Under the pieces are notes generated by a model. The model searched no databases. It was not told the origin of the DNA and worked only from the letters and a program-made list of their open reading frames with translations. Shown in pieces: positions 1 through 8,832 of a stretch of 34,333 nt of DNA. The translations under genes and the position numbers were made by a program. The stretch spans positions 1 through 34,333 of the forward strand of contig NZ_CP080444.1 of the NCBI RefSeq assembly GCF_019613955.1, in the 5' to 3' direction. Numbering within the stretch: position 1 is the stretch's first letter; each line of letters opens with the position of its first letter. The DNA is from Chryseobacterium sp. LJ668. Lineage in GTDB: Bacteria; Bacteroidota; Bacteroidia; Flavobacteriales; Weeksellaceae.

Positions 1-1020
1 AATCCTTATTATGTGAGGTTTTCTACAAGCACAACTTCAAGCATTGTTGATGATGCGGTATTGAAAAAACCGACATTCTTTCTTATTGGATTGTAATAAT
101 GATGTTTTAAGCTATGCTACCAGTGGTGGATTAGGTGTAAACCAAACCGGAAACATTAATCCTGCTACGTACGGATCTAATGATATTTCAGATCCAAATG
201 TTGTTGCAGCAGCGATTAAACGGTCTTGATAAATTAAAGGCAGGTGGAACAACAAAAGGAGTTATTGCAAATATTCCTTATGTAACATCTATTCCTTATT
301 TCACGACAGTGCCATATAAATCCGGTTACTCCAGCAGCTTTAGGCGCCAACCTTACAACTTTAAATGCAAGTTTATACGGACCGCAAAACAGGGCTTTAA
401 CAGCTTTTGGTGCAGGAACCAGAATTAATATCTTTTCAGCAACTTCTTCAAACCCTGTTTTGATTAAGATACTTCTCTACCTGATCTAAGTGTTCAGCTA
501 ACTGCAGCACTTACACCATCTTTAGGGCTTACAACAGCTACAGCTTTTGGACAGATCTACGGACAGGCGAGGACAGACCACAGCAGAAGATTATATCCTG
601 CTAACTACACGAGGTGTTATAGAACTACTGCTCCGGGAGCTCTGCTTCAATCAATGTTTACGGAATTTCATATCCTTTACAAAACCAGCACGTACTTACA
701 AAATAGAGGCTGCATCAGTAAAACTGCAGTTGATGCTTATAACACTTCAATCAAAACATTAGCAGATACATACGGATTAGCTTTTGTTGATGCAAAAAAA
801 AAATGGTTGAGCTGAACGGACAATCAGGAATTTCATTTGACGGAGTAAGATACACAGCGAAGTTTGTCACAGGAGGAACTTTCTCACTAGACGGAGTGCA
901 TCTTACGGGTAGAGGTTATGCAATTGTTGCCAACGAATTTATCAAAGCAATCATATGAAGTATAAATCGACCTTGCCACAGGTTGATCCTAATAAATATT
1001 CAGGAGTAACTTTCCCTTAA
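1..1020 (+). CDS. SGNH hydrolase lipoprotein, C-terminal part, frameshifted mirror copy
   Basis: This mirrors 7290-8318 and encodes residues from about 169 to the stop at 1018-1020. No single frame stays open. Compared with the minus-strand copy there are single-base losses or gains near 80, 97, 220, 318, 470, 570, 620, 645, 700 and 950, plus a few substitutions. The block V motif (DGVHLTGRG) is still readable at about 892-915. Joined across the window ends with 33829-34333, it would complete the gene. The indel pattern is that of an unpolished long read. I do not regard it as a biological pseudogene. Confidence 0.75.
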
Positions 1021-1103
1021 AAAGGAAAACAATAAAAAAACGAAACCACAGGATTGATTCTTGTGGTTTTTTTTTAAATTTGCAAAATTTTTAAAAAGTA
1101 AAA

Positions 1104-2040
1104 ATGGCCGAGCAACAAAGTTATCTATTTTCGACAAGAACTAGTAAGGAGCTAGCAGAAAAAATTGCCCATCACTATGGGAAAGAATTGGGGAAAATCA
1201 TCATTCAGGAGTTCAGCGATGGTGAATTTGAACCTGTACTAGATGAGTCTGTAAGGGGAGGAAGAGTTTTCCTGATAGGATCTACATTTCCGCCGGCAGA
1301 CAATCTTTTAGAGCTTCTTCTGATGATTGATGCAGCTAAAAGAGCTTCTGCTAAGAGCATTACTGTAGTACTTCCTTATTTTGGGCTTGCAAGACAAGAC
1401 AGAAAAGACAAGCCAGAGCGCCTATTGGAGCAAAACTGGTTGCAAATCTTTTAACCGCTGCTGGAGCAACAAGAATCATGACAATGGATCTGCATGCAGA
1501 CCAAATTCAGGGCTTCTTCGAAATACCTGTGGATCATTTGTACGCTTCAAGTATTTTCGTTGATTATATCAGAGATTTAAATCTTGATCATCTTACGATC
1601 GCTTCTCCGGATATGGAGGTGCAAAAAGAGCAAAAAAACTATGCCGGTCACCTAGGTGCAGATGTAGTGATTGCTTATAAAGAAAGAAAAAAAGCAAATG
1701 TGGTTGAAGAAATGTTCCTTATTGGCGATGTTGTCGGTAAAAATGTAATTCTTATTGATGATATGATTGATACTGCAGGTACACTTTGCAAAGCTGCGGA
1801 TATTTTGATGGAAAAGGGAGCATTATCAGTACGGGCAATGGCGACTCATGGAGTTCTTTCCGGTAAGGCATATGACAATATTCAAACTCGCAATTACTGG
1901 AAGTTATTGTAACTGACTCAATTCCTGTGAAAACTAATTTGTCATCTAAAATAAAAGTGCTATCTTGCGCCCCATTATTTGCTGATGTGATGAAGATGGT
2001 GCATGAGCATCAATCGATTAGCAGTAAGTTTATTATCTAA
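1104..2040 (+). CDS. prs: Ribose-phosphate pyrophosphokinase, frameshifted mirror copy
   Basis: This is the second copy of the prs gene at 6268-7206. The ATG at 1104 and the stop near 2038-2040 are conserved. Four single-base changes break the frame: losses near 1415, 1615 and 1884, and a gain near 1633. The PRPP-binding loop is intact in the local frame at about 1755-1785. Upstream, the promoter reads TTG at 1053-1055, a 19-nt spacer, and TAAATTTG at 1075-1082. Use the minus-strand copy for the protein. Confidence 0.85.
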
Positions 2041-2093
2041 TTGATAATTAATGCATTGCAAACTAAATTAAACAATTTTTTAAATTTTTATAA

Positions 2094-2733
2094 ATGAAAT
2101 CTATTACAATTCAAGGTACAAAAAGAGAAAGCGTGGGCAAAAAGTCGACAAAAGCTTTACGTGATGCTGAATTAGTTCCTTGTGTTGTTACGGAGGTGGC
2201 GAGCCATTGAACTTCTCTGCTTTAGAGAAAGCGTTCAAAGGTTTGGTATATACTCCTGAAGCACACACGGTATCTATTGAAGTTGACGGACAGGTAATTC
2301 CTGCAGTTCTTCAGGATATTCAGTTTCACCCGATTACAGACAAAATCATTCATGCAGACTTCTACAGATTATCTGACGATAAGCCAGTAATTATGGAAGT
2401 TCCTGTAAGATTGACAGGTCGTTCTAAAGGTGTTGTAGCTGGTGGTGTTTTGCGTCAGTCTTTCAGAAAACTGAAAGTAAAAGCTATTCCTGCAAACTTA
2501 CCAGACGAGGTGGTTGTAGACATTACTTCATTGAAGATGGTAACAAACTTTATGTTGGAAGTCTTAAGGCTGAAGGGTTCACATTTGTACACCCGGACAA
2601 TGCAGTTGTTGTAGCTGTTAAAATGTCTAGAAATGCAGCTAAAGGTGGTGCAATGGCAGATGACGACGACGAGGAAGTGGCAACTGAAGTTGAAGGAGAA
2701 GCTCCAGCAACTGAAGAAGCAGCAGCTGAATAA
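2094..2733 (+). CDS. rplY: 50S ribosomal protein L25/CTC, frameshifted mirror copy
   Basis: This is the second copy of 5572-6213. It begins at the ATG at 2094 and ends in the same acidic, Ala/Glu-rich tail with a stop at about 2731-2733. Two one-base losses, near 2189 and 2537, split it into three frames. Downstream, a terminator hairpin followed by a T run lies at about 2756-2785. Confidence 0.85.
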
Positions 2734-2890
2734 GAATATCTTAATTACAATACAAGACCTGTCAATTTATTGGCAGGTTTTTTTGTTTTAGATGAAATCT
2801 ATCACTCTATTAATCTGACAGACTTTGGATAAAAGTCGTAAATTTGACCTGTTCTAAATTAAGAACGTTTAATAATAAAAATTATAATAA

Positions 2891-4108
2891 ATGTTTGACA
2901 TTCAGGAAATAAGAAGTCAGTTTTCTATATTAAATCAGCAAGTGAATGGTAAGCCATTGGTTTACTTAGACAATGCAGCAACATCGCAAAAACCCAACTC
3001 TGTTTTAGAAGTATGGAAACAATATTATACAGAAATCAATGCCAATGTCCACAGAGGAATTCATACGTTGAGTCAATTGGCTACTGAAGAAATGGAGCTT
3101 TCAAGAAGGAAAATTCAGAAATTCATCAATGCTAAAAATGATTTTGAAGTAATTTTCACAAAGGGAACCACAGAAGGAATTAACCTCATCGCTTATATTT
3201 TAACTCAAAAAAAAAAAAAGACGACGAGATTATCATTTCATACCTGGAGCATCACTCAAATATCGTTCCTTGGCAATTGCTTTGTGAAAGAACTGTGCAA
3301 AATTAAGAGTAATTCCAATCGATCAGGAAGGAATTCTTCAGCTTGATTATTTAGATGAATTTTTAAGTGAGAAAACAAAGGTCGTTTCTGTCAATCAAGT
3401 TTCAAATGCTTTGGGGATTGTCAATCCTATTGAGAAATTATCGCAAAAACGAGAGCCAATTCTGATGCATATATCGTTATCGACGGAGCTCAGTCTGTAC
3501 CGCATTTTAAAATTGATGTTCAGGCTTTAGATTGTGATTTCTTTGTGTTTTCAGGTCACAAAATGTATGCTCCGATGGGAACTGGTATTTTGTACGGAAA
3601 GCAGGCGATTTTAGAAGATTTGCCGCCATTTCATGGAGGCGGTGAGATGATTGCGGTTTGCTCATTTGATCAGACTACTTACGCAGGTTTACCTTTTAAA
3701 TATGAAGCAGGAACTCCAAATGTAGGTGGGAATATCGCTTTGGGAGCCGCCGTTGATTTCATCAATAAAATAGGTCATGACAATATACAAAATCATGAAA
3801 ATGCTTTGTTGGAATATGCTCAAAAACATCTCTTAGAAATTGAAGGTTTAAAAGTCTATGGCGAAAATGCCAACAGAACCGGAGTTGTTTCATTTAATCT
3901 CATCGGAATGGGAATTTCCTCAGATGTCGGAATGATTCTAGATAAAATGGGTGTTGCCGTACGAACCGGACATCACTGTACACAACCGATTATGGATTTC
4001 TTTGATATTGCTGGGACGGTGAGAGCAAGTTTTGCAGTTTACAATACATTTGAGGAGATTGATTTGTTGGTAGAGGGTGTGAAAAAAGCGCAGAGAATGT
4101 TGGCATAA
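2891..4108 (+). CDS. sufS: Cysteine desulfurase SufS, frameshifted mirror copy
   Basis: This is the second copy of 4195-5415. The first 110 codons are intact. The frame is then lost at an A-rich run near 3210, where the other copy has TT inside the A tract, and again by base losses near 3295 and 3434. The last 187 codons, from 3545, are intact and contain the PLP-lysine region (SGHK) and the catalytic cysteine region (RTGHHC). Both fragments match the minus-strand protein, so the breaks are read errors. Confidence 0.87.
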
Positions 4109-4130
4109 TTTTTCAGAAATTTAATTCAAA

Positions 4131-4172
4131 CATAAAAAATCCCTTCAACAAAGCTGAAAGGGATTTTTTATG
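4131..4172. terminator. sufS terminator hairpin at the centre of palindrome 1
   Basis: The inner 15 bp of the arms (4131-4145 and 4158-4172) form a stem with a CCCTT/AAGGG core flanked by A6 and T6 around a 12-nt loop. This is the form of an intrinsic terminator for sufS, whose stop codon lies 22 bp away on the minus strand (4195) and on the plus strand (4108). It is also exactly where the sequence folds back on itself. How much of the stem is native to the chromosome and how much was created by the fold cannot be told from this window, because the flanks on both sides are the same sequence. Confidence 0.8.
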
Positions 4173-4194
4173 TTTGAATTAAATTTCTGAAAAA

Positions 4195-5415
4195 TTATGC
4201 CAACATTCTCTGCGCTTTTTTCACACCCTCTACCAACAAATCAATCTCCTCAAATGTATTGTAAACTGCAAAACTTGCTCTCACCGTCCCAGCAATATCA
4301 AAGAAATCCATAATCGGTTGTGTACAGTGATGTCCGGTTCGTACGGCAACACCCATTTTATCTAGAATCATTCCGACATCTGAGGAAATTCCCATTCCGA
4401 TGAGATTAAATGAAACAACTCCGGTTCTGTTGGCATTTTCGCCATAGACTTTTAAACCTTCAATTTCTAAGAGATGTTTTTGAGCATATTCCAACAAAGC
4501 ATTTTCATGATTTTGTATATTGTCATGACCTATTTTATTGATGAAATCAACGGCGGCTCCCAAAGCGATATTCCCACCTACATTTGGAGTTCCTGCTTCA
4601 TATTTAAAAGGTAAACCTGCGTAAGTAGTCTGATCAAATGAGCAAACCGCAATCATCTCACCGCCTCCATGAAATGGCGGCAAATCTTCTAAAATCGCCT
4701 GCTTTCCGTACAAAATACCAGTTCCCATCGGAGCATACATTTTGTGACCTGAAAACACAAAGAAATCACAATCTAAAGCCTGAACATCAATTTTAAAATG
4801 CGGTACAGACTGAGCTCCGTCGATAACGATATATGCATCAGAATTGGCTCTCGTTTTTGCGATAATTTCTTCAATAGGATTGACAATCCCCAAAGCATTT
4901 GAAACTTGATTGACAGAAACGACCTTTGTTTTCTCACTTAAAAATTCATCTAAATAATCAAGCTGAAGAATTCCTTCCTGATCGATTGGAATTACTCTTA
5001 ATTTTGCACCAGTTCTTTCACAAAGCAATTGCCAAGGAACGATATTTGAGTGATGCTCCAGGTATGAAATGATAATCTCGTCGTCTTTTTTAATTTTTTG
5101 AGTTAAAATATAAGCGATGAGGTTAATTCCTTCTGTGGTTCCCTTTGTGAAAATTACTTCAAAATCATTTTTAGCATTGATGAATTTCTGAATTTTCCTT
5201 CTTGAAAGCTCCATTTCTTCAGTAGCCAATTGACTCAACGTATGAATTCCTCTGTGGACATTGGCATTGATTTCTGTATAATATTGTTTCCATACTTCTA
5301 AAACAGAGTTGGGTTTTTGCGATGTTGCTGCATTGTCTAAGTAAACCAATGGCTTACCATTCACTTGCTGATTTAATATAGAAAACTGACTTCTTATTTC
5401 CTGAATGTCAAACAT
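4195..5415 (-). CDS. sufS: Cysteine desulfurase SufS (PLP-dependent, group II)
   Basis: The 406-residue product is the usual length for SufS/CsdA-type cysteine desulfurases, which take sulfur from cysteine and pass it as persulfide to the SUF Fe-S cluster scaffold in the cytoplasm. Visible landmarks are IDGAQ with the PLP-ring aspartate at 199, the Schiff-base lysine in FSGHK at 225, and the catalytic cysteine in RTGHHC at 364. Class V aminotransferase features run the whole length. The gene has its own promoter: a TAAATTTG element reads on the minus strand at 5460-5467. It ends 22 bp before the terminator hairpin where the window folds. No other suf gene is visible, since whatever lies downstream in the chromosome is replaced by the mirror copy. 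Family assignment is firm. SufS is preferred over CsdA by general resemblance and single-gene context, so the symbol is a little less certain. Confidence 0.93.
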   Translation of the reverse strand: MFDIQEIRSQFSILNQQVNGKPLVYLDNAATSQKPNSVLEVWKQYYTEINANVHRGIHTLSQLATEEMELSRRKIQKFINAKNDFEVIFTKGTTEGINLIAYILTQKIKKDDEIIISYLEHHSNIVPWQLLCERTGAKLRVIPIDQEGILQLDYLDEFLSEKTKVVSVNQVSNALGIVNPIEEIIAKTRANSDAYIVIDGAQSVPHFKIDVQALDCDFFVFSGHKMYAPMGTGILYGKQAILEDLPPFHGGGEMIAVCSFDQTTYAGLPFKYEAGTPNVGGNIALGAAVDFINKIGHDNIQNHENALLEYAQKHLLEIEGLKVYGENANRTGVVSFNLIGMGISSDVGMILDKMGVAVRTGHHCTQPIMDFFDIAGTVRASFAVYNTFEEIDLLVEGVKKAQRMLA

Positions 5416-5459
5416 TTATTATAATTTTTATTATTAAACGTTCTTAATTTAGAACAGGT

Positions 5460-5467
5460 CAAATTTA
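5460..5467 (-). promoter_or_regulatory. sufS promoter -7 element
   Basis: The minus strand reads TAAATTTG, a perfect match to the Bacteroidota TAnnTTTG element, 44 bp before the sufS ATG. No clear TTG lies 17-20 nt upstream. A short inverted repeat (GTTCT-N6-AGAAC, 5440-5455) sits just downstream, near the expected transcript start, and could be an operator. Ten paired bases in AT-rich DNA is weak evidence for that. The mirror is in the sufS leader near 2840-2847. Confidence 0.6.
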
Positions 5468-5517
5468 CGACTTTTATCCAAAGTCTGTCAGATTAATAGA
5501 GTGATAGATTTCATCTA

Positions 5518-5548
5518 AAAAAAAAAACCTGCCAATAAATTGACAGGT
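5518..5548 (-). terminator. Terminator after rplY
   Basis: On the minus strand an 8-bp stem (arms 5541-5548 and 5527-5534, one mismatch, 6-nt loop) is followed directly by a run of T. It begins 24 bp after the rplY stop and separates prs-rplY from sufS. The mirror is at about 2756-2785. Confidence 0.8.
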
Positions 5549-5571
5549 CTTGTATTGTAATTAAGATATTC

Positions 5572-6213
5572 TTATTCAGCTGCTGCTTCTTCAGTTGCTG
5601 GAGCTTCTCCTTCAACTTCAGTTGCCACTTCCTCGTCGTCGTCATCTGCCATTGCACCACCTTTAGCTGCATTTCTAGACATTTTAACAGCTACAACAAC
5701 TGCATTGTCCGGGTGTACAAATGTGAACCCTTCAGCCTTAAGACTTCCAACATAAAGTTTGTTACCAATCTTCAATGAAGTAATGTCTACAACCACCTCG
5801 TCTGGTAAGTTTGCAGGAATAGCTTTTACTTTCAGTTTTCTGAAAGACTGACGCAAAACACCACCAGCTACAACACCTTTAGAACGACCTGTCAATCTTA
5901 CAGGAACTTCCATAATTACTGGCTTATCGTCAGATAATCTGTAGAAGTCTGCATGAATGATTTTGTCTGTAATCGGGTGAAACTGAATATCCTGAAGAAC
6001 TGCAGGAATTACCTGTCCGTCAACTTCAATAGATACCGTGTGTGCTTCAGGAGTATATACCAAACCTTTGAACGCTTTCTCTAAAGCAGAGAAGTTCAAT
6101 GGCTCGCCACCTCCGTAAACAACACAAGGAACTAATTCAGCATCACGTAAAGCTTTTGTCGACTTTTTGCCCACGCTTTCTCTTTTTGTACCTTGAATTG
6201 TAATAGATTTCAT
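5572..6213 (-). CDS. rplY: 50S ribosomal protein L25, general stress protein CTC form
   Basis: The 213-residue product has two parts typical of the long L25/CTC/TL5 family: an N-terminal 5S-rRNA-binding barrel (about 1-92, with VPCVVYGG and the HADFYRL segment) and a C-terminal TL5 beta domain (about 95-185). A tail of about 28 residues is rich in Asp, Glu and Ala. The protein binds 5S rRNA in the central protuberance of the large subunit. The gene starts 54 bp after the prs stop, with no convincing promoter in the gap and a terminator after it. prs and rplY therefore probably share a transcript; their adjacency is common in Bacteroidota. The start codon is the ATG at 6213, directly before the conserved [12 protein letters not shown] start. 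Confidence 0.95.
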   Translation of the reverse strand: MKSITIQGTKRESVGKKSTKALRDAELVPCVVYGGGEPLNFSALEKAFKGLVYTPEAHTVSIEVDGQVIPAVLQDIQFHPITDKIIHADFYRLSDDKPVIMEVPVRLTGRSKGVVAGGVLRQSFRKLKVKAIPANLPDEVVVDITSLKIGNKLYVGSLKAEGFTFVHPDNAVVVAVKMSRNAAKGGAMADDDDEEVATEVEGEAPATEEAAAE

Positions 6214-6267
6214 TTATAAAAATTTAAAAAATTGTTTTAATTTAGTTTGCAATGCATTAATTATCAA

Positions 6268-7206
6268 TTAGATAATAAACTTACTGCTAATCGATTGATG
6301 CTCATGCACCATCTTCATCACATCAGCAAATAATGGGGCGCAAGATAGCACTTTTATTTTAGATGACAAATTAGTTTTCACAGGAATTGAGTCAGTTACA
6401 ATAACTTCCAGTAATTGCGAGTTTTGAATATTGTCATATGCCTTACCGGAAAGAACTCCATGAGTCGCCATTGCCCGTACTGATAATGCTCCCTTTTCCA
6501 TCAAAATATCCGCAGCTTTGCAAAGTGTACCTGCAGTATCAATCATATCATCAATAAGAATTACATTTTTACCGACAACATCGCCAATAAGGAACATTTC
6601 TTCAACCACATTTGCTTTTTTTCTTTCTTTATAAGCAATCACTACATCTGCACCTAGGTGACCGGCATAGTTTTTTGCTCTTTTTGCACCTCCCATATCC
6701 GGAGAAGCGATCGTAAGATGATCAAGATTTAAATCTCTGATATAATCAACGAAAATACTTGAAGCGTACAAATGATCCACAGGTATTTCGAAGAAGCCCT
6801 GAATTTGGTCTGCATGCAGATCCATTGTCATGATTCTTGTTGCTCCAGCAGCGGTTAAAAGATTTGCAACCAGTTTTGCTCCAATAGGCGCTCTTGGCTT
6901 GTCTTTTCTGTCTTGTCTTGCAAGCCCAAAATAAGGAAGTACTACAGTAATGCTCTTAGCAGAAGCTCTTTTAGCTGCATCAATCATCAGAAGAAGCTCT
7001 AAAAGATTGTCTGCCGGCGGAAATGTAGATCCTATCAGGAAAACTCTTCCTCCCCTTACAGACTCATCTAGTACAGGTTCAAATTCACCATCGCTGAACT
7101 CCTGAATGATGATTTTCCCCAATTCTTTCCCATAGTGATGGGCAATTTTTTCTGCTAGCTCCTTACTAGTTCTTGTCGAAAATAGATAACTTTGTTGCTC
7201 GGCCAT
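6268..7206 (-). CDS. prs: Ribose-phosphate pyrophosphokinase (PRPP synthetase)
   Basis: The 312-residue cytosolic enzyme makes 5-phosphoribosyl diphosphate from ribose 5-phosphate and ATP, the entry compound for purine, pyrimidine, NAD, histidine and tryptophan synthesis. The catalytic flexible loop (ARQDRKDKPRAP, about 96-107) is present. So is the metal and ribose-phosphate segment with MDLHADQIQGFF (128-139) and the PRPP-binding loop DDMIDTAGT (219-227). Length and motifs are those of class I enzymes. A good promoter precedes it (TTG at 7255-7257, 18-nt spacer, TAAATTTG at 7229-7236, all minus strand), placed inside the terminator of the upstream SGNH gene. rplY follows on the same transcript. 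Confidence 0.97.
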   Translation of the reverse strand: MAEQQSYLFSTRTSKELAEKIAHHYGKELGKIIIQEFSDGEFEPVLDESVRGGRVFLIGSTFPPADNLLELLLMIDAAKRASAKSITVVLPYFGLARQDRKDKPRAPIGAKLVANLLTAAGATRIMTMDLHADQIQGFFEIPVDHLYASSIFVDYIRDLNLDHLTIASPDMGGAKRAKNYAGHLGADVVIAYKERKKANVVEEMFLIGDVVGKNVILIDDMIDTAGTLCKAADILMEKGALSVRAMATHGVLSGKAYDNIQNSQLLEVIVTDSIPVKTNLSSKIKVLSCAPLFADVMKMVHEHQSISSKFII

Positions 7207-7228
7207 TTTTACTTTTTAAAAGATTTTG

Positions 7229-7257
7229 CAAATTTAAAAAAAAACCACAAGAATCAA
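7229..7257 (-). promoter_or_regulatory. prs promoter embedded in the upstream terminator
   Basis: The minus strand reads TTG (7255-7257), an 18-nt spacer and TAAATTTG (7229-7236), a close match to the Bacteroidota housekeeping promoter. The TTG lies in the terminator loop and the TAAATTTG directly follows its T tail, so one 45-bp stretch both ends sgnh transcription and starts prs. The mirror is 1053-1082, with one extra T in the spacer. Confidence 0.7.
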
Positions 7258-7268
7258 TCCTGTGGTTT
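7236..7268 (-). terminator. Terminator after the SGNH hydrolase gene
   Basis: On the minus strand an 8-bp stem (AAACCACA paired with TGTGGTTT; arms 7261-7268 and 7242-7249, 11-nt loop) is followed by a run of T. It lies 21 bp after the SGNH stop codon. The mirror is at about 1043-1075. Confidence 0.75.
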
Positions 7269-7289
7269 CGTTTTTTATTGTTTTCCTTT

Positions 7290-8822
7290 TTAAGGGAAAG
7301 TTACTCCTGAATATTTATTAGGATCAACCTGTGGCAAGGTCGATTTATACTTCATATTGATTGCTTTGATAAATTCGTTGGCAACAATTGCATAACCTCT
7401 ACCCGTAAGATGCACTCCGTCTAGTGAGAAAGTTCCTCCTGTGACAAACTTCGCTGTGTATCTTACTCCGTCAAATGAAATTCCTGATTGTCCGTTCAGC
7501 TCAACCATTTTTTTATTTGCATCAACAAAAGCTAATCCGTATGTATCTGCTAATGTTTTGATTGAAGTGTTATAAGCATCAACTGCAGTTTTTACTGATG
7601 CAGCCTCTATTTTTGTAAGTACGTGCTGGTTTTGTAAAGGATATGAAATTCCGTAAACATTGATTGAAGCAGGAGCTCCCGGAGCAGTAGTTCCTATAAC
7701 ACCTCGTGTAGTTAGCAGGATATAATCTTCTGCTGTGGTCTGTCTCGCCTGTCCGTAGATCTGTCCAAAAGCTGTAGCTGTTGGAAGCCCTAAAGATGGT
7801 GTAAGTGCTGCAGTTAGCTGAACACTTAGATCAGGTAGAGAAGTATCTTTAATCAAAACAGGGTTTGAAGAAGTTGCTGAAAGAAGATTAATTCTGGTTC
7901 CTGCACCAAAAGCTGTTAAAGCCTGTTTTAGCGGTCCGTATAAACTTGCATTTAAAGTTGTAAGGTTGGCGCCTAAAGCTGCTGGAGTAACCGGATTATA
8001 TGGCACTGTCGTGAAATAAGGAATAGATGTTACATAAGGAATATTTGCAATAACTCCTTTTGTTGTTCCACCTGCCTTTAATTTATCAAGACCGGTTTTA
8101 ATCGCTGCTGCAACAACATTTGGATCTGAAATATCATTAGATCCGTACGTAGCAGGATTAATGTTTCCGGTTTGGTTTACACCTAATCCACCACTGGTAG
8201 CATAGCTTAAAACATCATTATTACCAATCCAATAAGAAAAGAATGTCGGTTTTTTCAATACCGCATCATCAACAATGCTTGAAGTTGTGCTTGTAGAAAA
8301 CCTCACATAATAAGGATTTGCCGTTCCTGTCAAAACTCCTGCGATATTTCCGTAACCAGGTGCTATTAAATGAAATGATTTCGCTCCCGGCACACCAAAG
8401 TTATTTAAAGCTCCTGTCACTTTGTTTGAAATATTAGTAGTTGGGTTTCCTGCAACATTCTCAATTACAGGAGAACCATTTACAAAAGCCTTAATATACA
8501 GCTTTGTAGCCTGAATAGGAGTTGTTCCTAATAGCAATCCTCCATTATTGTCTGCCATCAAAGGCTGAACAAAGTTTCCTCCACCGGCTAATTTCATTTG
8601 TCCGGCAATTATATTAGGATAAGATTCGTTCTGCCCATTAATATATAATGCATTATCTCTGTAGCCTGAAGTCAGTGAATTCCCTAAAGAAACGTAATTA
8701 GAAAAATCTGCTTCACCTTTTGTGACAACAATGTCTTGTACGTCTGTATCAAAATCTGTTTCGCAACTTATTGTAAAAAACAGTGCAGAAACAGCCAATG
8801 TAGATATTATTATTTTTTTCAT
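7290..8822 (-). CDS. SGNH/GDSL hydrolase lipoprotein, partner of the adjacent FadL-type protein
   Basis: The 510-residue protein starts with a type II signal peptide (FTISC lipobox, cysteine at 20), so it is an envelope lipoprotein. All SGNH blocks are present: SLGNSLTSG with nucleophile Ser49 (block I), Gly143-Val-Pro-Gly146 (block II), WIGNND with Asn202 (block III) and LDGVHL with Asp468 and His471 (block V). An intact ester- or thioester-hydrolase active site is therefore expected; the substrate is not shown by sequence. At 510 residues it is longer than minimal SGNH enzymes, with an insert of about 260 residues between blocks III and V. Its ATG is 10 bp after the stop of the FadL-type gene, so the two are one operon. 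This suggests envelope lipid hydrolysis coupled to fatty-acid uptake (inference). This is the only copy uninterrupted in the window, and the window ends cut the mirror copy. Confidence 0.88.
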   Translation of the reverse strand: MKKIIISTLAVSALFFTISCETDFDTDVQDIVVTKGEADFSNYVSLGNSLTSGYRDNALYINGQNESYPNIIAGQMKLAGGGNFVQPLMADNNGGLLLGTTPIQATKLYIKAFVNGSPVIENVAGNPTTNISNKVTGALNNFGVPGAKSFHLIAPGYGNIAGVLTGTANPYYVRFSTSTTSSIVDDAVLKKPTFFSYWIGNNDVLSYATSGGLGVNQTGNINPATYGSNDISDPNVVAAAIKTGLDKLKAGGTTKGVIANIPYVTSIPYFTTVPYNPVTPAALGANLTTLNASLYGPLKQALTAFGAGTRINLLSATSSNPVLIKDTSLPDLSVQLTAALTPSLGLPTATAFGQIYGQARQTTAEDYILLTTRGVIGTTAPGAPASINVYGISYPLQNQHVLTKIEAASVKTAVDAYNTSIKTLADTYGLAFVDANKKMVELNGQSGISFDGVRYTAKFVTGGTFSLDGVHLTGRGYAIVANEFIKAINMKYKSTLPQVDPNKYSGVTFP

Positions 8823-8832
8823 ATAAATTCAA

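Larger units (their letters stand above)
1..8318. repeat. Palindrome 1: inverted repeat arms 1-4145 and 4158-8318
   Basis: The plus strand of 1-4145 is the reverse complement of 4158-8318. Paired coordinates sum to 8303 at the centre and drift to 8319 at the outer edge because of indels in the left arm. The unpaired centre is 12 nt (4146-4157). The arms carry sufS, rplY, prs and the last two thirds of the SGNH hydrolase gene. The left arm is the noisier copy: at least fifteen differences in the first kilobase, four indels in prs, two in rplY and three in sufS. The right arm has all these frames open, so it is the copy to trust. Confidence 0.97.

Noticed and set aside
180..762. Open frames at 180-428 and 547-762
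   Set aside because: They are pieces of the SGNH hydrolase gene read in shifted frames because of indels in the noisy arm.
4140..4165. Undetected long-read hairpin adapter at fold 1
   Set aside because: The centre is a 12-nt loop in a normal terminator. There is no CT/GT-rich 45-nt adapter-like stretch. The 23-nt loop at 21313-21335 is also too short and does not resemble one.
5440..5455. GTTCT-N6-AGAAC inverted repeat as an Fe-S responsive operator of sufS
   Set aside because: It has only five paired bases per arm and no second copy elsewhere in the window. Too weak to list on its own.
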